From Ruminococcus sp. (GTDB taxonomy: Bacteria; Bacillota; Clostridia; Oscillospirales; Ruminococcaceae): a stretch of 64,000 nt of DNA. Shown here one piece after another: positions 44,658 to 54,737 of this stretch. Within the stretch, counting starts at the first letter, position 1. Each line of letters starts with the position of its first letter. The stretch is from contig JAFTQW010000063.1 of the NCBI GenBank assembly GCA_017462565.1, positions 1-64,000 on the forward strand. Direction: 5' to 3'. The notes beneath the pieces were generated by a model. The model was not told the DNA's origin and made no database searches. It saw only the letters and a program-made list of their open reading frames with translations. The position numbers were made by a program, and so were the translations under genes.

Positions 44658-45984
44658 TAACGATCACCTCTCCGATCAAATCATAATCAAGCGCTTCGGT
44701 TATTTTAATTTTAACATATTCGCCTATTTCAAGCGGTTTTTCTGATGTAAAAAAGACCTTTCCGTCTATATCCGGCGCATCAATGGCAGTTCTTCCGAAC
44801 CAGCACTCGCCGAATCTGTCGAATCCCTCAACAACGGCTTCAAGCTCGCAGCCCATCAGCTTTTCATTGTTTTCGGCGCTGATAAGCATCTGCTGTTCCA
44901 TGATTATATCAGCACGTCTTGCGGCAGTTTCCTCGTCTATCTGATCGGGGAAATCGTATGATTTAGTGCCCTCCTCACGGGAATATGCGAAGCATCCGAG
45001 TCTGTCAAAGCGGACACGCTTAACAAATTCCGCAAGTCTTTCAAACTGCTCCTCGGTTTCTCCCGGAAAACCTGTTATAAGAGTGGTTCGCAGAATTATT
45101 CCCGGAACTTTTTCTCTTATGTGAGTAAAGAGAGCCTCCAGCTTTTCTTCGTCGCCCCAGCGGTTCATACGGCTTAAAATATCGCCGTCGCAGTGCTGTA
45201 TCGGAATTTCAAGGTATTTGACCAGCTTCTCTTCGCCTGCAATAGTTTCAAGAAGTTCGTCCGTGATGCGTTCCGGATAGCAGTAGAGCGTTCTTATCCA
45301 TTTAAGACCGTCTATACGGCAAAGACGCCTAAGAAGCTCCGGCAGCTTCGATTCGCCGTAAATATCCTCGCCATAGCGTGACGTATCCTGTGCGATAACG
45401 ACAAGTTCAGTCACACCGTTTTCAGCAAGAAATTCAGCTTCTTTTATAAGCTCTTCCATAGGAACACTGCGGAATTTTCCTCTTATCATGGGAATTGCAC
45501 AGTAAGTACAGCAATTGCTGCATCCCTCGGCGGCTTTAAGATATGTGAAAAACGGCAGCGTTGAGATGATCCTCTCTCCGGTAAGCTCTGCGTCGAGCTT
45601 AGGAGCAAAATTCACATACTTTTCTCCGGCAAGAACATGATCGAGAACATCGACAATATCCTTATTATTTCCGATTCCTATAACAGCGTCGGCTTCGGGG
45701 AAAAGCTCTGCCGCTTCTTCTTTATATCTCTCGGTAAGGCATCCGGTTATGATAATTTTTTTCAGCGAACCGTCCTCTTTAAGCTTTCCAAGCTCAAGAA
45801 TAGTTTCGATAGCCTCTTCCTTCGCCGACTGGATAAATCCGCAGGTATTGACTACGGCAACATCGGCAAGTCCCGGCTCGGTAACAAGCTGGTATCCCCT
45901 GCTTTTCAGCTTATACAGCATTCTTTCGGAATCAACAAGATTTTTTGAACATCCAAGCGATACCATTCCAACTTTAACAGGCAT
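44641..45984 (-). CDS. rimO: Ribosomal protein S12 methylthiotransferase RimO
   Basis: A 447-residue methylthiotransferase: N-terminal MTTase domain with the Cys ligands in SLGCSKN, VNTCGF and ITGCLTERY, the radical-SAM CxxxCxxC in CSNCCTYCAIP (about 150), and a C-terminal TRAM domain. The opening VGMVSLGCSKNLVDSE and SYDFPDQ elements favour RimO over MiaB or MtaB. It modifies an Asp of ribosomal protein S12. Confidence 0.94.
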   Translation of the reverse strand: MPVKVGMVSLGCSKNLVDSERMLYKLKSRGYQLVTEPGLADVAVVNTCGFIQSAKEEAIETILELGKLKEDGSLKKIIITGCLTERYKEEAAELFPEADAVIGIGNNKDIVDVLDHVLAGEKYVNFAPKLDAELTGERIISTLPFFTYLKAAEGCSNCCTYCAIPMIRGKFRSVPMEELIKEAEFLAENGVTELVVIAQDTSRYGEDIYGESKLPELLRRLCRIDGLKWIRTLYCYPERITDELLETIAGEEKLVKYLEIPIQHCDGDILSRMNRWGDEEKLEALFTHIREKVPGIILRTTLITGFPGETEEQFERLAEFVKRVRFDRLGCFAYSREEGTKSYDFPDQIDEETAARRADIIMEQQMLISAENNEKLMGCELEAVVEGFDRFGECWFGRTAIDAPDIDGKVFFTSEKPLEIGEYVKIKITEALDYDLIGEVIVNESSK

Positions 45985-45987
45985 TTG

Positions 45988-46617
45988 TCAGTCCTCCAGA
46001 TAACTTTCAAAATATTCTCTGACCGCACGGTTTATTTCATCAAAACCGTAACCGTATCTTACCAGCGCACTTTTAACCTTTTCAACAGATTTCCGGTCGG
46101 TTTTATCGGTAAGAAACCTTGCGTGCTTCGTTTCAAGAAGCGTCATCAGATTTTCGCCGAAAACCTCGGCGTATGGTTCAAGAGCGTCCTCGGCGGTGAA
46201 TTCGCCTATGCCCTTTCTTATTATTTCACGCTTTGCTCTGCGATAGCCGAACTTTTTAGTTTCAACAAATTTTCTTGCAAGCTTTTCGGCATATCTTTCA
46301 TCGTCAATAATACCGTTTTTCTCCAATTTATCTGCAACCGCAATACAAAGCGATTCGTTTTTATAATTTGAAACGAGCTTATCGACCATCTCTTTGCGGG
46401 AATAGTCTCTGTAATCGAGAAGATACAGCGCACGCTGATATGCTCTTCTGAAATTTGAAGCGTAAATGACCTTTCTAAGCTCATCCCGTTCAAGCTTCAT
46501 GCCGGAGCGTATGGAAAAATCCGCAATAATATCGGCATGAAGATAGATTTTCCGCTCGTTATCAAGCTCGACCTCATATGTCGAGCCTTTATATTTTGCT
46601 ACGGAGGTTATTTCCAT
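45988..46617 (-). CDS. recX: RecX regulatory protein
   Basis: A 209-residue RecX-family protein of tandem three-helix repeats (ALYLLDYRDYSRKEMVDKL, IIDDERYAEKLARKFVETKKFGYRRAKREIIRKGI). It modulates RecA filaments. The ATG is three bases after the recA stop, so it is cotranscribed with recA, as is typical. Confidence 0.9.
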   Translation of the reverse strand: MEITSVAKYKGSTYEVELDNERKIYLHADIIADFSIRSGMKLERDELRKVIYASNFRRAYQRALYLLDYRDYSRKEMVDKLVSNYKNESLCIAVADKLEKNGIIDDERYAEKLARKFVETKKFGYRRAKREIIRKGIGEFTAEDALEPYAEVFGENLMTLLETKHARFLTDKTDRKSVEKVKSALVRYGYGFDEINRAVREYFESYLED

Positions 46618-46620
46618 AAA

Positions 46621-47841
46621 TTATTCGTCCACAGGAGTAAATTCCTCGAAATCCTCTTCAATATCGGCAAGAATATCGCTGGAATCCATAGAATCTCCGT
46701 TTTCCTCGGACATTTCGGAAGAGTCTGAATAATCATCTGAAAATTCGCTCTCAGAATTTTTTCCGGATTTCTTGCTCTTCTTCTCCTTTTTGGGAGCGAT
46801 AGCCTGAAGCTCGTCCTTTCGGGCAAGGATCTGTTCTTCGATCTCCTTCATAAGAGCCTCGTCGTTTTTAAGAACTTCCTTAACGTTATCACGTCCCTGA
46901 CCAAGCTTCTGGTCTTTGTAGCTGAACCATGAACCGCCTTTTTTCACGATCTCAAGATCAACGGCAAGATCGAGAACCTCTCCGGTTCTTGAAATTCCCT
47001 GACCGTACATCATATCAAACTGACATTCCTTAAACGGCGGGGCAACCTTATTCTTAACGACCTTACACTTTGTTGAAGCTCCGATAATTTCATTGCCGGA
47101 TTTAATTACTTCGCCCTTTCTGACCTCGATTCTTACAGAGGAATAGAATTTAAGCGCTCTTCCGCCGGGAGTCGTTTCTGGATTGCCATACATAACCCCG
47201 ATCTTCTCACGAATCTGGTTAATAAAGATTGCAACGCAGTTTGATTTTGAAATAGCCGCCGTAAGCTTTCTCATAGCCTGAGACATAAGTCTTGCCAGCT
47301 GACCAACGTGAAGATCGCCCATTTCGCCGTCTATTTCGGCTCTTGTGGTCATAGCAGCGATCGAATCGAGAACAATAACGTCAATTGCTCCTGAACGTAT
47401 AAGAGCCTCGGCAATTTCAAGAGCCTGCTCGCCGCTGTCCGGCTGAGAAACGAGAAGATTTTCTATATTAACCCCCAGAGCCTGAGCATAAACCGGATCG
47501 AGAGCGTGTTCAACGTCGATAAAAGCGACTTCGCCGTCCATTTTCTGTGCCTGAGCAATAATAGAAAGTGCAACCGTAGTTTTACCAGAGCTTTCAGGAC
47601 CGTATATCTCAACGATTCTTCCTCTCGGCACGCCTCCGATTCCAAGAGCCATATCAAGAGTCATCGAGCCTGTCGGAATAGCGTCGACGTTAAGAGTTTT
47701 GGATTGTCCGAGACGCATTACCGCTCCTGCACCATATTTTTTTTCAATCTGCTTTAAAGCGCCCTCAAGAGCAGTTTTTTTATCCTCTTTAGTCGTTGCC
47801 TGAACTACGGGCGGCTTTTTTGCAAGTTCCTTTTTTCCCAT
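46621..47841 (-). CDS. recA: Recombinase RecA
   Basis: Core RecA with Walker A GPESSGKT (about 69), Walker [11 protein letters not shown], the L1/L2 loops and [27 protein letters not shown]. At 406 residues it is about 50 longer than usual because of a Lys-then-Ser/Glu/Asp-rich tail (about 350-406), which is acidic like other RecA C-termini but extended. GGAGGAATAAAGATC precedes the ATG. recX, rimO and pgsA follow. Confidence 0.97.
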   Translation of the reverse strand: MGKKELAKKPPVVQATTKEDKKTALEGALKQIEKKYGAGAVMRLGQSKTLNVDAIPTGSMTLDMALGIGGVPRGRIVEIYGPESSGKTTVALSIIAQAQKMDGEVAFIDVEHALDPVYAQALGVNIENLLVSQPDSGEQALEIAEALIRSGAIDVIVLDSIAAMTTRAEIDGEMGDLHVGQLARLMSQAMRKLTAAISKSNCVAIFINQIREKIGVMYGNPETTPGGRALKFYSSVRIEVRKGEVIKSGNEIIGASTKCKVVKNKVAPPFKECQFDMMYGQGISRTGEVLDLAVDLEIVKKGGSWFSYKDQKLGQGRDNVKEVLKNDEALMKEIEEQILARKDELQAIAPKKEKKSKKSGKNSESEFSDDYSDSSEMSEENGDSMDSSDILADIEEDFEEFTPVDE

Positions 47842-47873
47842 GATCTTTATTCCTCCGTTTAGTATAAATGAAT

Positions 47874-48725
47874 TTATTTTTTACCTGAGATCGTTCTTAT
47901 GATTCCTGCTGCGTCTTTTTGGAGCGTGATATCTGTAAAACCGTTTTCCGCTAAGATCTCACTGACAGCCGAATGCTGTCCCATGCCGAATTCATACAAA
48001 AGATATCCGCTTATTTTAAGCGAATTTTTCCACATTGCCGTAAGCCGGCGATAAAATCCAAGACCGTCATTGCCTCCGAAAAGAGCAAGCTCCGGCTCGA
48101 AAGCGACTTCCATTTGAAGTTCCTGCATTTCCTCTCCGGTAAGATAGGGAGGATTGCTTACGATTATGTCGAAATCCAATAGGCTCTGCTGAAGCTTTTC
48201 ATCAAGAACGTCGCCCTGAATAATCGTTATATCGGCATTGTTAAGTTCTGCATTCTGCTTCAGATACTTAATTGCTTCATCCGATATTTCAGCAGCAAAA
48301 ACTTCGGCTTCGGGAATTTCTTTTTTCAGCGTGACTGCAATGCATCCGCTGCCGCTGCAAAGGTCTATGATTTTAGGGTATTTGTTTTCTATTTGACGGC
48401 AGGCCGCCAAAGTATGTTCCACAAGCGTTTCCGTATCGGGACGTGGAATAAGAACTCCTTTCCCCACCTTGAACGGATAACCATAGAATTCCCATTCGCC
48501 GAGAAGATACTGCAAGGGATAGCCCTCGCTTCTTCTGCGGACAAGTTCCATTATCTTGTCGGAAAGCTCCGGCGGAACGTCTTTATTTTTGTCTGTGACG
48601 AGAATAGGATTTCTCTCGCCCAGCATATCCTGAAAAATGCAGAGAGTATCAAATCTCGCAGAATCTATATTCTTTTTTTCGAGAATGCTGCGGCACTGCT
48701 CAAACAGAGCATATCGGCTTACCAA
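47874..48725 (-). CDS. prmC: Peptide chain release factor N5-glutamine methyltransferase
   Basis: 283 residues with the N-terminal helical domain, SAM-binding [18 protein letters not shown] (about 122) and the catalytic NPPY in [13 protein letters not shown] (about 190). Methylates the GGQ Gln of release factors. Its start overlaps the DUF1385 gene end by seven bases. Confidence 0.94.
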   Translation of the reverse strand: MVSRYALFEQCRSILEKKNIDSARFDTLCIFQDMLGERNPILVTDKNKDVPPELSDKIMELVRRRSEGYPLQYLLGEWEFYGYPFKVGKGVLIPRPDTETLVEHTLAACRQIENKYPKIIDLCSGSGCIAVTLKKEIPEAEVFAAEISDEAIKYLKQNAELNNADITIIQGDVLDEKLQQSLLDFDIIVSNPPYLTGEEMQELQMEVAFEPELALFGGNDGLGFYRRLTAMWKNSLKISGYLLYEFGMGQHSAVSEILAENGFTDITLQKDAAGIIRTISGKK

Positions 48726-49687
48726 CGGTCCTCCTCCTTATCCTCGGGGATGCAGGGAGTAAGAGCGGCGATAGCAATTTCGATCATGCTGTCGTCAGGC
48801 TCACGGGTAGTAAGTCTCTGCATGGCAAGTCCGGGAGCGGAAAGAATTTTCGTAAAAACATTATCGTTATTTCCGGCAAGTCGGATGCATTCGTAGGAAA
48901 TTCCGACTACAAGCGGAAGAAGTACAAGCGAAGCAACGATTCTCTGCCATGTTACGGTAAACGGAACAAAACACATTACGAAAATACTTATGATAAGAAC
49001 AATGAAAATAAAGCTTGTTCCGCAGCGTTTATGAAATCTTGTCTGTTTTCTTACGTTTTCAACAGTAAGAGGAAGCTCCGCCTCATGGCAGGCTATTGTT
49101 TTATGTTCTGCACCGTGATACATATATTGGCGCCTGATGTCCTTCATGAGTCCTACCAGAGCCATATAAGCCACGAAAATGGCTATCTTTACTACGCCCT
49201 CGACAATAGAACGTACAATGCGGTGTTCCGTGATTCCCGGAATAAATCCCGTTAGCCACTTTGGAAGAAACACAAATAGTCCAACCGCCAGAACCAGACC
49301 GATAACTACTCCGATATACATAAAAATATCAAATATTCCCGATGAAGAATCCTTTTCACCCTTATCTGATTCAGACCCCGATTTCTCTTTTTCGTCCTCC
49401 TCTTCTTCGGGCATCTGCTTTTCGGCAGATTTCATCATATATTTATATCCTTTTACAAGAGATATGACGAAACTACAGCAGCCCCTGATTATAGGTGTTT
49501 TTTTATACCATGGAGCGTTTTTGCCGTTATTTTCCTCCCACGTTTCAAGATCAATGCTTCCGTCCGGCAGACGGCAAGCCATAGCTCCCGTATCAGGACC
49601 AAGCATCATGATTCCCTCGATAAGAGCCTGTCCTCCGATTTTTGATTTGAATTTTTCACTGCTTTGAGACGTATTGTTTTTACTCAT
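48719..49687 (-). CDS. DUF1385 membrane protein
   Basis: Contains the DUF1385 signature GGQALIEGIMMLGPD near the N-terminus, the MYHGAEHKTIACHEAE motif, TRFHKRCGTSFIF and several transmembrane helices. The family is widespread upstream of prmC/prfA in Firmicutes and its role is unknown. I take the ATG at 49687, just beyond the histidine-kinase stop, with AGGTGA upstream; an in-frame ATG at 49711 inside that gene is less likely. An acidic Asp/Glu/Ser-rich loop occurs around residue 100. Confidence 0.85.
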   Translation of the reverse strand: MSKNNTSQSSEKFKSKIGGQALIEGIMMLGPDTGAMACRLPDGSIDLETWEENNGKNAPWYKKTPIIRGCCSFVISLVKGYKYMMKSAEKQMPEEEEDEKEKSGSESDKGEKDSSSGIFDIFMYIGVVIGLVLAVGLFVFLPKWLTGFIPGITEHRIVRSIVEGVVKIAIFVAYMALVGLMKDIRRQYMYHGAEHKTIACHEAELPLTVENVRKQTRFHKRCGTSFIFIVLIISIFVMCFVPFTVTWQRIVASLVLLPLVVGISYECIRLAGNNDNVFTKILSAPGLAMQRLTTREPDDSMIEIAIAALTPCIPEDKEEDRW

Positions 49688-49688
49688 T

Positions 49689-51104
49689 TTATTCACCTGA
49701 TTTTTTTTCATTTGCGGGAAGAATTATCGTAACTTTTGTACCCTTGCCTTCTCCCTCGCTGGATATGTTCATTTCTCCGCCGTGCATAGCGATAATTTCG
49801 TCCGCAACCGCAAGTCCGATTCCGGAACCTCTTCTTGTATGATTTGCTTTATAGAACTTAGTTTTGACCTTAGAAAGGTCGGATTCCTTTATTCCGCACC
49901 CGGTATCGGCAACTGAAACAACGATCTTTCCGTCTGCTTCGTAAGCGTCGATAGTGACCGTATCACCGGCGGACGAATACTTGACAGCATTGTCAATAAT
50001 GTTTATAAAAACCTGTCTTATGCGGTTTTTATCGCCGAAAACTATCGGAAGCATTTCCGGCTCGTTATAAATTATATTGATATTTTCACTCTTTGCCTTA
50101 TTGCTGTAAATCAATACAGCGTCGCCAAGCTCGGCGAGAATATCCATATTTGCATTCTGGAGAGTAAAATGACCGTTCTGCATTCGTGAAAAGTCAAGCA
50201 GCTCTTCAACCATCTGCGAAAGACGCTCCGTCTCGTTTACAATAACTCCAACGCCCTTTTTCATCGTGTCCGGACTTCCTCCGCCGTCTATCATAAGAGT
50301 TTCAGCCCACCCCTTTATTGCGGTCAGCGGAGTTCTCAGCTCATGAGAAACGGAAGAAATAAACTCATTTTTCATAGCCTCGGCATTGGAAAGCTCGTCC
50401 GCCATGTGATTTATAGCCGAACAAAGCTCGCCGATTTCATCGTCGCTGGAATTCTGTATTCTTACAGAAAAGTCTCCCATAGCGAATTTTCGTGCGATAG
50501 AGCTTATCTGCCTTATCGGATTAACGATAGTTCCGGCAAAATAAAGTCCTGTTGAAATAATAATGACGATAACGACCAGAATTACAACTGAAACGATAAT
50601 TATATAATTTTTTATCGTATTTTCTATCTCCGTAAGCGAAGTTACCATACGAACCGAGCTGTATTCGCTGTTCATAGACGATATCGGCACGGAAACGGCA
50701 AGAATTTTTTCTCCGCTCGGAAGCTTTCCGACGTAAGAGCCTTCGCCGTAGGTCATAGCGTCTTCATAATCGGGCATCAGCATATCTGCGTCGGGCGAAA
50801 ATCCGGAGGATGTTAAAACGACTCTTCCTTTGGAATTTATCGCCATAAGCTCAATTTTATCCTTTTCGTTAAAGGTTTCCAGCATATTTCTCATTTCTGC
50901 CGAAAAATTAGATGCGCTGTCCTGTGAATGAACGCTTAAAACGCTGGTAACGGCGTTTATCTTTGAAACGAGATACTGCTTTGCCGAACTGTAAAAATAG
51001 CTCTGAACCGCATAAATAATAGCCATAGCGATAACAAGCAGAGCAAGGATCATAACGCCAAGGTTATTAATTATCCAGCGTTTGGTGATACTTTTTTTCG
51101 CCAT
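49689..51104 (-). CDS. Sensor histidine kinase with HAMP domain (471 aa)
   Basis: Two transmembrane helices flank a ~125-residue extracellular sensor. A HAMP domain (about 185-240), the H-box FISSVSHELRTPLTAIKGW (His about 258), N-box and G-box DTGCGI and GSGIGLAVAD follow. It is cotranscribed with, and overlaps, the response regulator. A PhoR/WalK-like housekeeping kinase is likely; the signal is unknown. Confidence 0.92.
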   Translation of the reverse strand: MAKKSITKRWIINNLGVMILALLVIAMAIIYAVQSYFYSSAKQYLVSKINAVTSVLSVHSQDSASNFSAEMRNMLETFNEKDKIELMAINSKGRVVLTSSGFSPDADMLMPDYEDAMTYGEGSYVGKLPSGEKILAVSVPISSMNSEYSSVRMVTSLTEIENTIKNYIIIVSVVILVVIVIIISTGLYFAGTIVNPIRQISSIARKFAMGDFSVRIQNSSDDEIGELCSAINHMADELSNAEAMKNEFISSVSHELRTPLTAIKGWAETLMIDGGGSPDTMKKGVGVIVNETERLSQMVEELLDFSRMQNGHFTLQNANMDILAELGDAVLIYSNKAKSENINIIYNEPEMLPIVFGDKNRIRQVFINIIDNAVKYSSAGDTVTIDAYEADGKIVVSVADTGCGIKESDLSKVKTKFYKANHTRRGSGIGLAVADEIIAMHGGEMNISSEGEGKGTKVTIILPANEKKSGE

Positions 51105-51805
51105 TACTGCATATCATTCCATTTATAGCCGTAGCCCCATATCGTTATGATATATTTCGGACTTGAAGGCTCTTCCTCGATTTTCATGCGTATTCTTCTT
51201 ATGTTAACATCAACTATCTTATCGTCTCCGTAATAGCTTTCACCCCATATATGGTTGAGAATGCTTGCACGGTCGAGGGCGGTATTCTTATTGTTCATAA
51301 AGAATTCGAGTATCTGGTATTCAACCTGAGTAAGCTCGATTGATTTACCGTTTTTGGTTACGGTTCTGCTCTTTAAATCAAGGACGAACGGTCCGGATTC
51401 AATTATAGACTGCTTTTCATTTTTTATAAAACTCATGCAGACTCTTCTGTAGATAGCGTCAACACGGGCGGTAAGCTCAGACGGTGAAAAAGGTTTTGTT
51501 ATATAGTCGTCTGCGCCTATCATAAGACCGCTTACCTTATCCATTTCCTGTGTTCTTGCGGTCAGCATTATTATACCGATAGTTGAACTTTTCTCACGGA
51601 TCTTCTTACAAACAGTAAAACCGTCTATACCGGGCATCATGATATCGAGCAGAACGATATCGAAATTGCCGTGTTCCTCCTCAAAAGTCTGCAAAGCAGC
51701 TTCACCGCAGTCCACGTCAACAACTTCATAACCGGCACGCTTGAGGTTGATAACGACGAATTCACGGATAGTGCTTTCATCCTCGCAAACAAGAATACGC
51801 TTCAT
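51104..51805 (-). CDS. OmpR/PhoB-family response regulator (233 aa)
   Basis: Receiver domain (ILVCEDE, Asp in IVLLDIMMPG about 55, KPFSPSEL) and a C-terminal winged helix (LTQVEYQILEFFMNN...DVNIRRIRMKIEEEPSSPKYIITIWGYGYKW). The start is the ATG at 51805 after AAGGAGTTGAG; upstream in-frame starts are unlikely. Operon with the kinase that follows. Confidence 0.93.
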   Translation of the reverse strand: MKRILVCEDESTIREFVVINLKRAGYEVVDVDCGEAALQTFEEEHGNFDIVLLDIMMPGIDGFTVCKKIREKSSTIGIIMLTARTQEMDKVSGLMIGADDYITKPFSPSELTARVDAIYRRVCMSFIKNEKQSIIESGPFVLDLKSRTVTKNGKSIELTQVEYQILEFFMNNKNTALDRASILNHIWGESYYGDDKIVDVNIRRIRMKIEEEPSSPKYIITIWGYGYKWNDMQ

Positions 51806-51907
51806 AAATCTCAACTCCTTAAAAGGTTTTTGATAATGGGTTTCCAAAGGTTGAATCCACCCTTGAGAATCCCATTATTAATCGTGCTTCGCACGCTTTA
51901 TTTTATT

Positions 51908-53218
51908 TTAAAATAGTTTAAAACCAAGTGCGGCATCTCCTGCCGTGATCGAATATCCGTCTCCGTTATCCTTCGGGATATAGGCAAGGTATGCCGAATC
52001 TCCCTTGGTTTTCATGAGCATATATCCATTGGAAATCCTGTCCTCTCTTGAAGGAGAATCCTCGGCGCAGTATATACGCATAAGCTCTCTTCCTGTTTCA
52101 CCGTCAGAATAGAGGCAAAATACGATCTCATCGTTAACGGAATCACGTTTTACAGTGACTTTGTTTCTCCATTTTTCAGGAAAAACAAAAATGTATCCGT
52201 CGTTAACGCTGGCATAGGAGGAGCATTTGCGTTCCAATCTGTCCTCGCCGCTTACGAATTTCCACTCGGTTATTTTCATTTGTTCCGTTTCGGGAACATC
52301 CTCATATCCGGGAGAAATAGTCTGAACGGGAATTTCAAGAATACCGTCGCCGTCAATATCAAAAGAGCTGTAACCCGTCGGACGAATGGTTGCCAGCGAT
52401 TCCTCGGGCAGTTTAAACACCTTATTCAGACCGGTGCTGTCCATATAAATAACATCCGTCTGAATAGAACCTGCTCCGGAAACTGCGTCAATATAAAGTC
52501 CCTTTCGTTCTCCGCCTATTTCGCCGTAGCCAAGACTGTCGAATTCGGTAAAGCTTCCGCTGAGCTGAGTGCTGTATTTATGATATTTCCCGGCGCTGTC
52601 AAGCTTATAGGCTTCGGCAACGGCAGACGCTCCTGTTGCCGAACCGGCAAGAAGCAGGAATTCATTCTCATTGTCATTATCGAGATCGGTAACGTCGATA
52701 AATGAATATGATTCGGAAAAGGTTTTCTCAACGCTTCCCTCTTCGGCATTATATGTGAAAATAGAAACGCTCTTTTCGGAACGGTTTATAAGGCTGCTTC
52801 CGATAATAAGATTCGTCCGCTCGTTCGAGCCGAGCTTTGAAATCATAACTCTTTCGATTTCCGCTCCGTCCGCAGGAGTATCGCAGACCGAACGCCATTT
52901 TCCGTCCTTCTGATCGAGAATATTTATGCGCAGAGTATTTTCCTGTGCGGCAAGACTTGTTTTTTCATAGAAAACCACAGCTTCATCTCCGCCGTCGCCG
53001 TCAACATCCTCAATAATAAAAGCGGAGAGGTATTTTCCGGATTTGGGGTATTTAAGACTTATCGAAGTTCCGGCGGCATCAGTAAGCGCACTATATATCT
53101 GCTCCTGAACGGCGCTTAGCTTTGGCGGCGCCATAAGATTATCTATACTTGAAGCAAAGTTACAGCCGCTCAGAAGAGCTATTGACAGAAAAACTGCGGC
53201 AGATTTCAGAAATTTCAT
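51908..53218 (-). CDS. Lipoprotein with repeat-like beta domain (436 aa)
   Basis: A signal peptide ending in the lipobox LLSGC (Cys about 19). The body has FG-GAP/VCBS-like phrases such as IIEDVDGDGGDEAVVFY, VTDLDNDNENEFLLLAG and SSFDIDGDGILEIPV, which resemble calcium-binding propeller blades. Function unknown; it precedes the two-component genes in the same orientation. An ATAATGGG/CCCATTAT hairpin and a CGTGCTTCGCACG hairpin occupy the gap on its 3' side (51833-51900). Confidence 0.75.
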   Translation of the reverse strand: MKFLKSAAVFLSIALLSGCNFASSIDNLMAPPKLSAVQEQIYSALTDAAGTSISLKYPKSGKYLSAFIIEDVDGDGGDEAVVFYEKTSLAAQENTLRINILDQKDGKWRSVCDTPADGAEIERVMISKLGSNERTNLIIGSSLINRSEKSVSIFTYNAEEGSVEKTFSESYSFIDVTDLDNDNENEFLLLAGSATGASAVAEAYKLDSAGKYHKYSTQLSGSFTEFDSLGYGEIGGERKGLYIDAVSGAGSIQTDVIYMDSTGLNKVFKLPEESLATIRPTGYSSFDIDGDGILEIPVQTISPGYEDVPETEQMKITEWKFVSGEDRLERKCSSYASVNDGYIFVFPEKWRNKVTVKRDSVNDEIVFCLYSDGETGRELMRIYCAEDSPSREDRISNGYMLMKTKGDSAYLAYIPKDNGDGYSITAGDAALGFKLF

Positions 53219-53263
53219 TTTGCCTCCATAACGAAAACTTATCTGGATTTCATGTAAACGATA

Positions 53264-54622
53264 TTAATCTCTGTTTTCTAATTTAACGTATTCACGTTCT
53301 TTAGCAATAGCCTTATAAGCCGGACGTATTATCCTGTTGCTTGTTAAGATTTCCTCCATACGATGAGCAGCCCAGCCTGCCATACGTGCAACTGCAAAGA
53401 GCGGAGTAAACAGTTCATCCGGTATACCGAGCATTCTGTAAACAAGTCCGGAATACATATCCACATTAGCGCACATAGTTTTAGCGTTGCCCTTGACTTC
53501 CTTGAATATCTCAGGAGTAAGTCTTTCAACAGTTTCAAGAAGTCTGAATTCAGCTTCGATCTCCTTGCCCTTAGCAAGCTCAAAAGCCTTTTTCTTGAGG
53601 ATAAGCGCACGCGGATCTGAAATTGTATAAACAGCGTGACCCATTCCATAGATTAGTCCGGAACCGTCGTTAGTTTCTCTTCTTATAGTTCTGCGCATAT
53701 AATCGGCAACTTCGCCCTCGTTATCCCAGTGCTTGATATTTGCTTTGAAGTTATCGAGCATATGGATGACCTGAATATTGGCTCCGCCGTGACGAGGTCC
53801 TTTAAGCGAGCAGATAGCTGAAGAATAGGCTGAATACGGATCTGTTCCGGAAGAAGTAAGCACACGGCAGGTGAATGTTGAATTGTTTCCTCCTCCGTGC
53901 TCAGCCTGAAGCATGAGCAGACAATCAAGCATCTGAGCCTCTTCTCTGGTATATTGTCTGTCGTTTCTGAGCAGAGAAAGTATACACTGAGCCGTATTTT
54001 CCTCGTAATTTATAGGATGCATTATCATGCTCTGATTATCGAAAACTCTTCTTTTAACCTGATAGGCGTTAGCCATAATGACCGGAAGCTTTGCAATAAG
54101 GCTTATCGCAGTACGCATTTCGCTTTCAAGGCCCTTATTTTCGCATTCGTCATCGTATGAATAAAGAGCAAGAACCGAACGTGCAAGCTTATTCATTATA
54201 TTTTTTGACGGAGCTTTCAGAATCATATCCTCAACAAATCCGCCGGGAAGATCTCTTTTAAGCGAAAGATATGTATTAAATTTTTTAAGTTCCTTAACAT
54301 TTGGCAAGCGTCCGAAAAGAAGAAGAAAAACTGTTTCCTCATAGCCGAATCTGTCCTCGGCTTCAACATTTTCAACAAGGTCGTTAATATTGTGACCTCT
54401 GTAAATCAGCTGTCCGGGAATAGGTTCTACCTCACCCTCGTTAAGAACATAGCCATGAACGTTGCATATATTGGTAATTCCGGCAACAACACCTGTACCG
54501 TCGCTGTTGCGCAAACCTCTTTTAACATGGTATTTTTCGTAAAGCTTCATATCGATTCTGGAATTTTCAGCAACCTCACCGCATAAATCTGTAATATTGG
54601 CACCTGAAATAAAAGATGGCAT
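53264..54622 (-). CDS. gltA: Citrate synthase (class I-like, 452 aa)
   Basis: A citrate-synthase fold with the catalytic His in ALLMLQAEHGGGNNSTFTCR (about 240) and GPRHGGANIQV, the GMGHAVYTISDPRA segment and the C-terminal DMYSGLVYRMLGIPDELFTPLFAVARMAGWAAH Asp-containing motif. Condenses acetyl-CoA with oxaloacetate. The start is taken as the ATG at 54622, with AAAGGAG upstream; a GTG three codons earlier is possible. Divergent from the SpoIID-like gene. Confidence 0.93.
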   Translation of the reverse strand: MPSFISGANITDLCGEVAENSRIDMKLYEKYHVKRGLRNSDGTGVVAGITNICNVHGYVLNEGEVEPIPGQLIYRGHNINDLVENVEAEDRFGYEETVFLLLFGRLPNVKELKKFNTYLSLKRDLPGGFVEDMILKAPSKNIMNKLARSVLALYSYDDECENKGLESEMRTAISLIAKLPVIMANAYQVKRRVFDNQSMIMHPINYEENTAQCILSLLRNDRQYTREEAQMLDCLLMLQAEHGGGNNSTFTCRVLTSSGTDPYSAYSSAICSLKGPRHGGANIQVIHMLDNFKANIKHWDNEGEVADYMRRTIRRETNDGSGLIYGMGHAVYTISDPRALILKKKAFELAKGKEIEAEFRLLETVERLTPEIFKEVKGNAKTMCANVDMYSGLVYRMLGIPDELFTPLFAVARMAGWAAHRMEEILTSNRIIRPAYKAIAKEREYVKLENRD

Positions 54623-54737
54623 CACAATCACTCTCCTTTGAAAATAGTTACTTTAATTATACACTATTTTTTATTTCATGTCAAATGGAATTCTTGAAAT
54701 TTCAACGGAATTTCACCAATTATCTCAGGAGGTATTT

